Origin: DAOVRD01 sp964521715 | Lineage (GTDB): Bacteria > Planctomycetota > Brocadiia > SM23-32 | NCBI GenBank assembly: GCA_964521715.1 | Contig: CAZFSS010000001.1 | Span: 124,001 to 188,000, forward strand | Direction: 5' to 3' | DNA length: 64,000 bases | Shown: positions 1-7,869 of the stretch, one piece after another | Layout of the letters: every line of letters begins with the position of its first letter | How positions within the stretch are numbered: position 1 is the stretch's first letter | Notes under the pieces: model-generated | The model's database searches: none | Seen by the model: only the letters and a program-made list of their open reading frames with translations | What the model was told of the DNA's origin: nothing | Program-made: the position numbers and the translations under genes

Positions 1-531
1 TCGCAGCCGGACCTCGAACACCGCCTGGTCGAGCAGGGCGAAGGCCGCGTCCTGCGCGCTGCTATCGAGGAAGTCCGCCGAGTAGAAAGCGGCCGTTCCG
101 CCCTCCATGACGTCCCGCGGGATGACGAGCCATCCGTCAGCCGCTCCGCGCGCAAGCTCCTGCCTGATCGCCGCCTCCGGTTCGCGTCCCTCCGGCATCG
201 GAACCGGCCGGACCGTGAGTCTCGGCTGCCCCTCGACGGCGGCCCGCTCGGCGATCTGCGACATCTCGCTGGCCAGCCCGTCGCTGAGGTCGGTGACGGC
301 AAGCTCCACGTCCTTCGGCCGCAAGAGCTCCTGGAGGTCGTTCCCGTGCCGGGTCCACCGCATGTCGCCCGACGGCCCCCATCCGGAGTGTGCGACTTTC
401 TTCACCTCGCCGCCCATGACGAGGATTCCTACGACCATGAGGACCGTCGGGATCAACACGCCGAGCAGGAAGAACCGGCTCCGCGCGTGGACGGCGAACT
501 CCCGCTCTGCAACCAGAAGGATCCTACGCAT
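1..531 (-). CDS. ABC-2 type transporter permease, partial
   Basis: The membrane subunit of an ABC exporter; the window edge removes everything after about 177 codons. The ATG overlaps the stop of the upstream ATPase by 8 bases (ATGCGTAG), so the two are translationally coupled. The protein opens with a short basic helix, then one membrane segment at about residues 20-39, followed by a long soluble stretch. This is the layout of NatB/YhaP-like ABC-2 permeases, which carry a large extracytoplasmic domain between the first and second membrane helices. No substrate can be inferred. The family call rests on topology and neighbour rather than on a catalytic motif. Confidence 0.75.
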   Translation of the reverse strand, partial: MRRILLVAEREFAVHARSRFFLLGVLIPTVLMVVGILVMGGEVKKVAHSGWGPSGDMRWTRHGNDLQELLRPKDVELAVTDLSDGLASEMSQIAERAAVEGQPRLTVRPVPMPEGREPEAAIRQELARGAADGWLVIPRDVMEGGTAAFYSADFLDSSAQDAAFALLDQAVFEVRLR

Positions 532-1426
532 TTCGCTGGCTCACGGCGTTGACGAACACTTCCCGCAAGGTCGGGGTCCTGATGCGGAACGAGCGGACCC
601 GAACCCGGCCGACCAGTTCCTTCAGCAATTCTTGCTCCAGGCCTGCCTGGACGAGCGTGATATGCAGCTCCTTCCCGGAAGGGGCCACGTCCGCGACCAT
701 GGGGAGGTCGGCAATGAAGTCGGTCTGGCCTTCCAGCACGGCCGCGACGGCGCACGTCTCCCGCTCCTTCTTCACCTCATCCAGTGTGCCGTCCAGCACC
801 TTCCGGCCCTCGTTTATCAGGAGGATGCGGTCGCAAAGGAACTCGGCCTGTTCCATCATGTGCGTGGACAGGAGGACGGTGCTGCCCGCCGCTCGGAGCT
901 GCAGGATGAACTCGTCGATGGCGTTCTGGTTGACCGGGTCCAGGCCGGCGAAGGGCTCGTCCAGGATCACGAGCTCAGGTCCGTGCAAGATCGTGGCCAC
1001 GAACTGGAGGCGCTGCTGCATCCCGCGCGAGAGGTCCCGCACCTTGCGCTCGGCCCACTCGGTGAGCTGGACGCGCTCCAGCCACTCGGTCGCGCAGGAC
1101 CGCGCCTGGGCCTTCGTCATGCCCTTCAGGCTGCCCATATACACGAGGACCTCCAGCACCCTGGCGTGCGGGTAGAGCCCGCGGTCCTCGGGCATGTAAC
1201 CGATGCGGTCCTTGGCCTCCCCGACGGAGTCCCGTCCCAGGACCTGAATCCGTCCCTCGTCGGGGCGGAAGATGTCCATGATCATCCGCAGCGCCGTTGT
1301 CTTGCCCGCGCCGTTCGGCCCGAGCAGGCCGTAGATGCAGCCGACGGGCACGCGCGCGCTGAGCGCGTCGACGGCGCGCACTCCGTCGAAGCCCTTCGTG
1401 ACGTTCTCCAGGACCAGGGCGTCCAT
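524..1426 (-). CDS. ABC transporter ATP-binding protein (NatA-like)
   Basis: ATPase subunit of an ABC-2 exporter, 300 residues. Walker A GPNGAGKT lies at residues 36-43, the signature LSRGMQQR near residue 132 and Walker B LVILDEPFAGLD near residue 155. A C-terminal extension of about 80 residues ends in LREVFVNAV, a pattern typical of NatA and Na+ or antibiotic exporters. I start at the ATG at 1426, because the open frame upstream to 1546 reads through the promoter (-10 at 1519-1524, -35 at 1541-1546). It forms an operon with the permease that overlaps its 3' end. The exported substrate is unknown. Confidence 0.9.
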   Translation of the reverse strand: MDALVLENVTKGFDGVRAVDALSARVPVGCIYGLLGPNGAGKTTALRMIMDIFRPDEGRIQVLGRDSVGEAKDRIGYMPEDRGLYPHARVLEVLVYMGSLKGMTKAQARSCATEWLERVQLTEWAERKVRDLSRGMQQRLQFVATILHGPELVILDEPFAGLDPVNQNAIDEFILQLRAAGSTVLLSTHMMEQAEFLCDRILLINEGRKVLDGTLDEVKKERETCAVAAVLEGQTDFIADLPMVADVAPSGKELHITLVQAGLEQELLKELVGRVRVRSFRIRTPTLREVFVNAVSQRNA

Positions 1427-1518
1427 GACTGCCCTCAACTCTCCCCGGTGCCGCGTGGCACCGCGACGCGCCCGAACGATGCGAGATACGGGAGTACCGT
1501 CCGTCGCGCGCGGCCGAT

Positions 1519-1546
1519 ATCCTATCGCGAAAACGTTCGCGGTCAA
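1519..1546 (-). promoter_or_regulatory. promoter of the ABC exporter operon
   Basis: On the minus strand a TTGACC -35 box (1541-1546) is followed after 16 bases by TAGGAT (1519-1524). The ATPase ATG lies about 90 bases downstream. It is divergent from the gap promoter. Confidence 0.55.
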
Positions 1547-1638
1547 CTGCTGTCTTGAGGTCGCTGCCCGCGCCCCGGCAGGCGGGACTCCCTCTGCCGT
1601 CCCCGCCGGCCCGGGCCGGACGGACGCCGGCCCTTGGC

Positions 1639-1667
1639 TTGACAGCGCGGGGCGAGGGCAGTATAGT
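1639..1667 (+). promoter_or_regulatory. promoter of the gap-pgk-rpe-accD operon
   Basis: A perfect TTGACA -35 box (1639-1644) lies 17 bases before TATAGT (1662-1667). Transcription should begin near 1674, giving a leader of about 110 bases before gap. The leader can fold into two small GC-rich hairpins: GGCGAG at 1685-1690 with CTCGCC at 1697-1702, and GGCGGC at 1730-1735 with GCCGCC at 1742-1747. Confidence 0.8.
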
Positions 1668-1782
1668 CGAGGCCTCGCGACGGGGGCGAGCGTCTTCTCG
1701 CCGTTTCGTGCCCGGTGACTGAGAGCGACGGCGGCGTGGCAGCCGCCTTCGCATTCCGGCCCTCGGAAAGGAGTTCTGACGG

Positions 1783-2796
1783 ATGGCCATTAGAGTCGGC
1801 ATCAACGGATTCGGCAGGATAGGGCGTCTGGTCTTCCGCGTCATGGCCGAGAGGGACAACTTCGAGGTGGCGGCCGTCAACGACCTGGCGGACGCCGAGG
1901 CCCTGGCCTACTTGCTCAAGTATGACACCGTGCACGGCCGCTATCCGGGCAAGGTCTCGGCGGATGGCGAGAACCTGGTCGTGGACGGCAAGAAGATCCC
2001 TGTCCTGTCCGTGCGCAATCCCAAGGAACTGCCGTGGGCGGAGATGGACGTCTACTTCGCCGTCGAGTCGACGGGCGTCTTCCGCTCGCGCAGCGGCGAG
2101 AAGGGCGGCTACGGAGACCACCTCGCAGCCGGCGCGCAGAAGGTCCTGCTCACCGTGCCGGCCAAGGACAAGGTGGACGCGACGATCGTCCTTGGCGTCA
2201 ACGACGAGATGCTCAAGCCCGAGCACACGTGCATCTCCAACGCCTCCTGCACCACGAACTGCCTGGCCCCCATCGCCAAGGTGCTGCACGACGAGTTCAA
2301 GATTAGGCACGGGCTGATGACGACCTGCCACGGCTACACCAACGACCAGGTGGTCTGCGACCAGATCCACAGCGACCCCGCGCGCGGGCGCGCGGCCGCC
2401 ATGAACATCATCCCCACCACGACCGGCGCGGCCAAGGCCATCGGCGAGGTCATCCCCGACCTGGCCGGGAAGCTGAACGGGCTGGCCCTGCGCGTGCCCG
2501 TGGTGGACGGTTCCATTGTTGACCTCGTCGTGGAGGTCGGGAAGAAGGCCAGCGTCGAGGCCGTCAACGCCGCCATGAAGGCCGCGGCCAAAGGCCCGAT
2601 GAAGGGCATCCTGGACTACGTCGAAGACCCCATAGTCAGCAGCGACGTTATCCACGACACCCACAGTTCCATCTTCGCCGCCACCGAGACGATGGTGATC
2701 GACGGCACGATGGTGAAGGCCGTGGGCTGGTACGACAACGAGTGGGGCTACTCCTGCCGCGTCGTCGACCTGATGGAGAAGGCGGCCGGCATGTGA
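1783..2796 (+). CDS. gap: glyceraldehyde-3-phosphate dehydrogenase, type I
   Basis: Catalyses the NAD(P)-dependent phosphorylating oxidation of glyceraldehyde 3-phosphate in glycolysis and gluconeogenesis, in the cytosol. It has 337 residues, the normal length. The Rossmann start GINGFGRIGR is at residues 7-16, the catalytic SCTTNC block has Cys156, the general-base His183 lies in TTCHGYTND, and the C-terminal block WYDNEWGYS is present. An AAAGGAG ribosome site precedes the ATG. It is first in an operon with pgk, rpe and accD, but an intrinsic terminator separates it from pgk. gap may therefore be expressed at a higher level than the rest. Confidence 0.97.
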   Translation: MAIRVGINGFGRIGRLVFRVMAERDNFEVAAVNDLADAEALAYLLKYDTVHGRYPGKVSADGENLVVDGKKIPVLSVRNPKELPWAEMDVYFAVESTGVFRSRSGEKGGYGDHLAAGAQKVLLTVPAKDKVDATIVLGVNDEMLKPEHTCISNASCTTNCLAPIAKVLHDEFKIRHGLMTTCHGYTNDQVVCDQIHSDPARGRAAAMNIIPTTTGAAKAIGEVIPDLAGKLNGLALRVPVVDGSIVDLVVEVGKKASVEAVNAAMKAAAKGPMKGILDYVEDPIVSSDVIHDTHSSIFAATETMVIDGTMVKAVGWYDNEWGYSCRVVDLMEKAAGM

Positions 2797-2830
2797 GGCG
2801 TCGCCATCGGCAAGTGAGCAGGGCTGACAG

Positions 2831-2866
2831 ACCGGGGTGCGCCCGCTGAGGTCGCACCCCGGTTTT
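2831..2866 (+). terminator. intrinsic terminator between gap and pgk
   Basis: An 11-base perfect stem (2831-2841 with 2853-2863) closes an 11-base loop and runs into TTTT at 2863-2866. It lies between the gap stop and the pgk start, with no other promoter obvious before pgk. It is most simply a partial terminator that tunes read-through into the downstream genes. Confidence 0.75.
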
Positions 2867-2893
2867 CCAGACCATAGGGTAGAGGACGCCTCG

Positions 2894-4063
2894 GTGAAGA
2901 CCATTCGCGACCTTGCGGACCAGCTCGCCGGCAAGAGGGTGCTGGTCAGGGTGGACTTCAACGTGCCCGTGGACAAGCAAACGGGCGAGATCACCAACGA
3001 CCTGCGCATCCGCATGGCCCTCCCCACCATCCAGTTCGCGGCCGAGAAGGGCGCGAAGGTCATCCTGATGAGCCACTTCGGCAGGCCGAAGGCCAAGCCC
3101 GAGCCGCAGTACAGCCTCAAGAAGGTGGCTGACAGGCTGGCCGAGCTGATGGGCGCGCCGGTGGCGTTCGCGTCCGACTGCGTCGGCCCCAAGGCTAAGT
3201 CAGCCGTGGACCGGCTCGCAAACGGCCAGGTGCTGATGCTTGAGAACACGCGCTTCCACGCCGAAGAGGAGGAGAACGATCCGGACTTCTCCGCCAGGCT
3301 GGCCGCGCTCGCGGACTTCTACGTGAACGACGCCTTCGGCACGGCGCACCGGGCGCACGCCAGCACGGAAGGCGTCGCCCATTGCCTGCCCTCGGCCGCC
3401 GGATTCCTGATCGAGAAGGAGGTCGACTACCTGTCCAGGGCCACCAAGAACCCGGATCACCCCTACGTGGCCGTGATGGGCGGCGCGAAGGTCTCGGACA
3501 AGATCCCGGTCCTGCGCAACCTGCTGGACAAGGTCGACGCCATGCTGATCGGCGGCGCGATGGCCTACACGTTCCTCAAGCAGCAGGGCGTCGGCGTGGG
3601 CGCTTCCCTGGTCGAAGAGGACCGGCTGGACGTGGCGGCCGAACTCCTCAAGCTCGGCGGGAAAAAGATCATGCTGCCCGTGGACCACGTCTGCGCGCAG
3701 AAGATCGACGCGGAGGCGGAGGCCAGGACGTTCGACAAGCAGATCCCCGACGGCTGGATCGGCCTCGACATCGGCCCCAAGACGGTGGCCCGGTACAAGG
3801 AGAAGATCAAGGGCGCCGCCCTGGTGACCTGGAACGGGCCGGTCGGCTACTTCGAGATCGACAAGTTCGCTGCCGGCACGAAGGCCATCGCCCAAGCCAT
3901 GGCCGCTTCCGGCGCGACGACGATCGTGGGTGGCGGCGAGACGGCCGAGGCCGTCGAGGAACTCGGACTCCAGGATAAGATCAGCCACGTCTCCACGGGC
4001 GGCGGTGCCTCCCTTGCCTTCTTGGGCGGAGAGGAGCTTCCGGGCATCGCCGTGCTCGAGTGA
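2894..4063 (+). CDS. pgk: phosphoglycerate kinase
   Basis: Interconverts 1,3-bisphosphoglycerate and ADP with 3-phosphoglycerate and ATP in the cytosol. From the chosen GTG start it has 389 residues, a full-length family member. The N-terminal substrate-binding block reads RVLVRVDFNVP, followed by SHFGRP and MLENTRFHAEEE. The nucleotide-binding half carries VMGGAKVSDKI and WNGPVGYFE, and the end has VGGGETAEAVE and STGGGASLAFL. I choose GTG 2894 because AGAGGA at 2881-2886 is well spaced. The upstream ATG at 2837 falls inside the terminator stem. It directly follows gap and precedes rpe by 18 bases. Confidence 0.95.
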   Translation: MKTIRDLADQLAGKRVLVRVDFNVPVDKQTGEITNDLRIRMALPTIQFAAEKGAKVILMSHFGRPKAKPEPQYSLKKVADRLAELMGAPVAFASDCVGPKAKSAVDRLANGQVLMLENTRFHAEEEENDPDFSARLAALADFYVNDAFGTAHRAHASTEGVAHCLPSAAGFLIEKEVDYLSRATKNPDHPYVAVMGGAKVSDKIPVLRNLLDKVDAMLIGGAMAYTFLKQQGVGVGASLVEEDRLDVAAELLKLGGKKIMLPVDHVCAQKIDAEAEARTFDKQIPDGWIGLDIGPKTVARYKEKIKGAALVTWNGPVGYFEIDKFAAGTKAIAQAMAASGATTIVGGGETAEAVEELGLQDKISHVSTGGGASLAFLGGEELPGIAVLE

Positions 4064-4081
4064 AGCCCGACAGCAAGCGCA

Positions 4082-4744
4082 ATGCGAATCAAGATCGCTC
4101 CCTCGATGGTGGAGTCGGACCTGACTGACGTGCGGGCGGCCGTCGCAGAGCTCGAGCAGGCCGGCGTCGAGCTGCTCCACGTGGACGTGGCGGACGGCCA
4201 CTTCGTCCCCAACATCATGGTGGGGCCCTACCTTGCCGCCGCGATCGTGAAGTGCGCCACCGTCCCGGTCGGCGCGCACTTGATGGTGACCGACCCCGTG
4301 CGCTACGCCCCCGCGTTCGCCGAAGCGGGCTGCGACACCATCTTTTTCCATCAGGAGGCGGTGGCGGACCTGCTCGGCGCCATGGAGGCCATCCGGGGGC
4401 TTGGCGTGCGCGTCGGCATCGCCGTTAAGCCCCGGACGCCCGCCGAAAGCATCCGGGCGGCCGCCGGCCGGGCCGATTGCCTCATGGCCATGACGGTTGA
4501 GCCCGGCTTCAGCGGCCAGGGCTTCATGGAGGACGGCTGCCGCAAGATACCCGCATTGCGCGAGATGTTCGGTTCGGGTATAGATGTATACGTCGACGGC
4601 GGCATCGGGCCCGAAACGGTCGGCGTGGCCGTGCGATACGGCGCGAACGTGATGGTCGCGGGATATGCCGTCTTCCACTCGGGGCTGCCCCCGGGCGAGT
4701 CGATCAGACGCCTGAAGGAAGCGGCTCTGCGTGCGGCGAAGTAG
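4082..4744 (+). CDS. rpe: ribulose-phosphate 3-epimerase
   Basis: Interconverts ribulose 5-phosphate and xylulose 5-phosphate in the pentose phosphate pathway. 220 residues, the standard TIM-barrel length. Family blocks in order: SMVESDL near the start, LLHVDVADGHFVPN (metal-binding Asp and His), AHLMVTDP, VEPGFSGQGF, and VDGGI followed by VAGYAVF at the phosphate site. The usual VDVMDG is VDVADG here, a mild change. It is 18 bases after pgk and 54 before accD, in the same transcription unit. Confidence 0.92.
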   Translation: MRIKIAPSMVESDLTDVRAAVAELEQAGVELLHVDVADGHFVPNIMVGPYLAAAIVKCATVPVGAHLMVTDPVRYAPAFAEAGCDTIFFHQEAVADLLGAMEAIRGLGVRVGIAVKPRTPAESIRAAAGRADCLMAMTVEPGFSGQGFMEDGCRKIPALREMFGSGIDVYVDGGIGPETVGVAVRYGANVMVAGYAVFHSGLPPGESIRRLKEAALRAAK

Positions 4745-4798
4745 GGTCGCCGGCCTCTGGCGGACGGGTTCTACATCTCTGGCCGTGGACGGATCCCC

Positions 4799-5608
4799 AT
4801 GCTGCGCTTCGGTAAGAAGAAGGAGGTGCCCGACGGGCTCTTCGTCAAGTGCGAAGGGTGCGGGGCGATGGTCTACCGCAAGAACGTCGAGGACCTCCTC
4901 CAGATCTGCCCGGAGTGCAACTACCACTTCAGGATCGGTGCCTGGGACCGCGTCCGACTGCACACCGACGAGGGAACCTTCCAGGAGTTCGACGGGGACC
5001 TGCTGCCCTGCGACCCGCTGAACTTCGTGGCCAAGAAAGCCTACGTGGACGACCTGAAGAAGGACACCGAGAGCACGGGCCTGAACGAGGCCGTCATTTG
5101 CGGGACATGCAGCATCGAGGGACGGTCGGCCGTCTTCGCCGCCATGGACTTCCGCTTCCGCGGCGCCAGCATGGGCAGTGTGGTGGGGGAGAAGCTGACG
5201 CGCGCGGTCGAGCTGGCCATGGAGCGCGAGCTGCCGCTGGTGACCCTGGCCGCGTCGGGCGGGGCCCGCATGCAGGAGAGTGCGTTCTCCCTCATGCAGA
5301 TGGCCAAGACGTGCGCCGCACTGAACCGGTTCCACCGGGCGGGCGGCTGCTACATCAGCGTGATGACGCACCCGACTACGGGGGGCGTGACGGCCAGTTG
5401 GGCCTCGATGGGCGACGTGATCATCGCCGAGCCGGGGGCGCTGATTGGCTTTGCGGGGCGGCGCGTCATCGAGCAGACCATCAAGCAGGAGCTGCCGAAG
5501 GACTTCCAGACGGCGGAGTTCCTGCTGGAGCACGGCTTCATCGACATCATCGTCGAGCGCAAGGCCATGAAGCGCACCCTTGCCCGCCTGCTGGCCTACC
5601 TAACGTAG
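4799..5608 (+). CDS. accD: acetyl-CoA carboxylase carboxyltransferase subunit beta
   Basis: Beta subunit of the carboxyltransferase that moves CO2 from biotin to acetyl-CoA, the first step of fatty acid synthesis. 269 residues, at the short end of the family. A zinc ribbon is formed by Cys18, Cys21, Cys37 and Cys40. The crotonase-type core contains FRFRGASMGSVVGEK, AASGGARMQES, PTTGGVTASWA and GFAGRRVIEQT. The partner accA is not adjacent, so it must lie elsewhere. Placing accD behind glycolytic genes could link fatty acid synthesis to carbon flux. This is inference from the operon only. Confidence 0.93.
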   Translation: MLRFGKKKEVPDGLFVKCEGCGAMVYRKNVEDLLQICPECNYHFRIGAWDRVRLHTDEGTFQEFDGDLLPCDPLNFVAKKAYVDDLKKDTESTGLNEAVICGTCSIEGRSAVFAAMDFRFRGASMGSVVGEKLTRAVELAMERELPLVTLAASGGARMQESAFSLMQMAKTCAALNRFHRAGGCYISVMTHPTTGGVTASWASMGDVIIAEPGALIGFAGRRVIEQTIKQELPKDFQTAEFLLEHGFIDIIVERKAMKRTLARLLAYLT

Positions 5609-5770
5609 CTTGCCGCTGTCTCCTCCTTGCCCCGCCTCGCTCGCCCACGCCTTGATCTTCGCAATGAAGGCGTCTCTGGCCTCCGGATCGGTCTCCTCGG
5701 CGATGCTGTCCTCCCAGTCCGCAAGCGTTGCTATGGCCTGCGCCGCCTCCGAGTCCACGAAGCGATCCAC
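5600..5770 (-). CDS. small acidic ORF or gene remnant, unrecognised
   Basis: A short minus-strand reading frame of 56 codons, convergent with accD and overlapping its last 9 bases. Third positions are strongly G/C and the peptide looks protein-like (acidic helices such as ATLADWEDSIAEETDPEAR). The frame stays open upstream without a good start, and the GTG at 5770 lacks a clear ribosome site. It may be a genuine small protein or the 3' end of a decayed gene. No family recognised. Confidence 0.3.
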   Translation of the reverse strand: MDRFVDSEAAQAIATLADWEDSIAEETDPEARDAFIAKIKAWASEAGQGGDSGKLR

Positions 5771-5827
5771 GTTTCTGGGGCGGGTCGCGGCGGCCAGTGC
5801 CCACGTGCAGGATGGCGCCGAATTGAC

Positions 5828-5856
5828 TTGACAGCCCGGCGCCTTCGGCGTACCTT
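5828..5856 (+). promoter_or_regulatory. promoter of the sugar isomerase gene
   Basis: TTGACA (5828-5833), a 17-base spacer, then TACCTT (5851-5856). The start codon at 5920 is about 57 bases below the expected start of transcription. Confidence 0.55.
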
Positions 5857-5919
5857 GACCTTTCTGCGGCCGGAGTGCCGCTTGCCCCGTCCGGCCGGAA
5901 GCCAGAACAGGAGGTACCG

Positions 5920-6753
5920 ATGTTCTTCTCGGGCATTGCCGACGAATCCGCAGACGATCTCGACACGCAACTTAAGGCGCAGAAGGAACTTGGGTGGAAG
6001 CATGTCGAGCTGCGAAACGTCAGCGGCGTGAACCTGACCGACCTGTGTGACCGCGCCTTCGATGAAGTCGTCGAGAAGGTGAGCGACGCGGGCATCGGCA
6101 TCTCGTGCTTCGCGTCCCAGCTCTGCAACTGGGCGCGCCCCATCTCGAAGCATCCCGACATCGACCGCCACGAGCTGGCCCGCGCCATGCCGCGCATGCG
6201 GCGCGTCGGCTGCGAGTTCATCCGCACGATGAGCTACCCGAACGCCGGTTGGCCGCTGGAGGAATGGAAGGCAGAGGTCATCGACCGGCTCAAGGTGCTG
6301 GCAGAGATGGCCGAGGACGGCGGCGTCACCCTCGTCCACGAGAACTGCGACGGGTGGGGCGGCCTGGGGCCCGAGCAGACGCTCGAACTGCTCGAGAGCG
6401 TCGGATCCCCAAATCTGGAGCTGGTCTGGGACACGGGCAATCCGGTCGCCCACGGTCAGGACGCCTGGCAGTACTATGACGCCGTCAAGGACCACGTCGT
6501 CTACGTCCACATCAAGGACGGCAAGGGGACGGACGGCTCGATGACTTACACCTACCCCGGCGAGGGCGACGGGCGGGTGAGGGACGTGGTGAAGGACCTG
6601 CTCGAGCGCGGTTTCGCGGGCGGGTTCTCCATCGAGCCGCACCTGGCGGCCGTGGTTCACGAAGGCAAAGCCGCCTCGCAGGCGGAGAGTGCGTACGAGC
6701 GCTACGTCGAGTACGGCCGGCGGCTCATGGCGCTCGTCGAGGAGGTGAGGTAG
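5920..6753 (+). CDS. sugar phosphate isomerase/epimerase family protein
   Basis: TIM-barrel protein of the xylose isomerase-like/AP endonuclease 2 superfamily, 277 residues. Visible features are the opening FFSGIADESADDL, the acidic metal-binding positions in LVHENCDGWGG, the block LVWDTGNPV, and HIKDGKG followed by GEGDGRV, which is the C-terminal ligand region of this fold. Such proteins isomerise or epimerise keto-sugars or cyclitols; the substrate cannot be read from sequence. The ATG at 5920 is chosen because AGGAGG at 5909-5914 lies five bases upstream. The longer frame from 5875 has no such signal. No signal peptide, so cytosolic. Confidence 0.85.
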   Translation: MFFSGIADESADDLDTQLKAQKELGWKHVELRNVSGVNLTDLCDRAFDEVVEKVSDAGIGISCFASQLCNWARPISKHPDIDRHELARAMPRMRRVGCEFIRTMSYPNAGWPLEEWKAEVIDRLKVLAEMAEDGGVTLVHENCDGWGGLGPEQTLELLESVGSPNLELVWDTGNPVAHGQDAWQYYDAVKDHVVYVHIKDGKGTDGSMTYTYPGEGDGRVRDVVKDLLERGFAGGFSIEPHLAAVVHEGKAASQAESAYERYVEYGRRLMALVEEVR

Positions 6754-6824
6754 GCAGTGCGCCCGACCCGCGCGTCGCGGGCGGCGCGCCACGTCTCGCA
6801 CGCTCGGGGGCTGGAGGGTCCGTC

Positions 6825-7730
6825 ATGACACCAAGGGCAGACGTCATCGCCAAGGTCCAGGAGCTTTACGACGGCGGTACCCGCCCTGTGCCTTACGGGA
6901 CCTTCATTCGCGTTTTCAACGAGTTGCTCAAGGATGAGCGCCAGGTGATCCCCTGGGAGCCGACTGATGCCCTGCGCGAGTACTTCCGCGCCGCCTGCAT
7001 GGCCGTGAGCCTCGGCGTTTCGGACACGCAAGGGAGGGGCGAGCAGAGGGTCGCGGAGTTCCGGCAGAAGGTGCTGCCCGTGTGGAAGAAAGAGCTCTCG
7101 CCCCAGGACTTCGCTGCCTACGAGAAGCTGCTGGAGGGCAAGAAGGAGCAGGACAGGGGCGCCGCCGAGCGGGAGCTGGCGCGGCAGGCTGCCGATGCGC
7201 GGTCACGGCAGTTGCTGGCGCGGCTGGGGCTGGCGGAGGCCGCGGAGGAGCCGCCGGCGCCCGTGCTCACCGAGGACGTGGAGCTTCCCAGGCGCGTGGC
7301 GCAGCGGTTTGCGGACGTCGACGAGCTTTGCCAGGCCATCCGGAGCGGCAAGCTGAAAGTGCGGTACACTCCGCGAGAGGAGAGGGTGAATCTCGCGTAC
7401 TACAAGCTCGACGCCCACGAAGTGAACGTCAAGCTAGCCAGCGCGGCGGGGGAAAACTACGTCGTCCTTACGGCCGACGTCGGGCGGACGGCCGCCCCGG
7501 ATGCCGAGGCGAAGGTGGACGACTTCGCGGCCGAGATGAGATACACCAGGATGGCTCCCTACGCCTACATGCGTAAGGACAACGAGTTCGTGTACACGCT
7601 GAAGGTCGGTCCGAGCGTCACTAACGTGGCGTGCGCGACGGCCGAGCCGGGAGGCGGCGCGGAGGTCGTGCGCCGCATCCAGAAGCTGCACTGGGACCTG
7701 GGCGAGCTGGTCGAGCGCATGCGGCGCTAG
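6825..7730 (+). CDS. hypothetical protein
   Basis: 301 residues, not recognised. The N-terminal half is helical, with a charged Ala/Glu/Arg-rich stretch at about residues 100-145 that could form a coiled coil. The C-terminal half looks beta-rich, with a possible compact domain from about residue 155 (RVAQRFADVDELCQAIRS) to the end. No signal peptide or membrane segment. The start ATG lies 71 bases after the isomerase gene, so the two may be co-transcribed. Codon use matches neighbouring genes, so I treat it as real. No function proposed. Confidence 0.75.
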   Translation: MTPRADVIAKVQELYDGGTRPVPYGTFIRVFNELLKDERQVIPWEPTDALREYFRAACMAVSLGVSDTQGRGEQRVAEFRQKVLPVWKKELSPQDFAAYEKLLEGKKEQDRGAAERELARQAADARSRQLLARLGLAEAAEEPPAPVLTEDVELPRRVAQRFADVDELCQAIRSGKLKVRYTPREERVNLAYYKLDAHEVNVKLASAAGENYVVLTADVGRTAAPDAEAKVDDFAAEMRYTRMAPYAYMRKDNEFVYTLKVGPSVTNVACATAEPGGGAEVVRRIQKLHWDLGELVERMRR

Positions 7731-7746
7731 CATATGCGGCGCTAGC
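7719..7746 (+). repeat. short direct repeat spanning a stop codon
   Basis: ATGCGGCGCTAGC occurs at 7719-7731 and again at 7734-7746, a 15-base-period tandem duplication. The first copy contains the last codons and the TAG stop of the upstream gene. Probably replication slippage. Confidence 0.7.
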
Positions 7747-7869
7747 GCAGCCTCGGTCCGAGCGCTTCATCGCCGGCTTCCCTACATGCCCCTTCGGGGC
7801 AGTTGGCCTTCTTCCGCGTGGCGGCGCGTCACGGCAGGGGGTAGACCCATCGCATCCGGGACCGTTCCA

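Noticed and set aside
3200..5533. A 777-codon minus-strand frame opposite pgk, rpe and accD
   Set aside because: It is antisense to three confidently identified enzymes, and its translation is rich in His, Arg and Gly without any domain. It arises from the GC-rich codon pattern.
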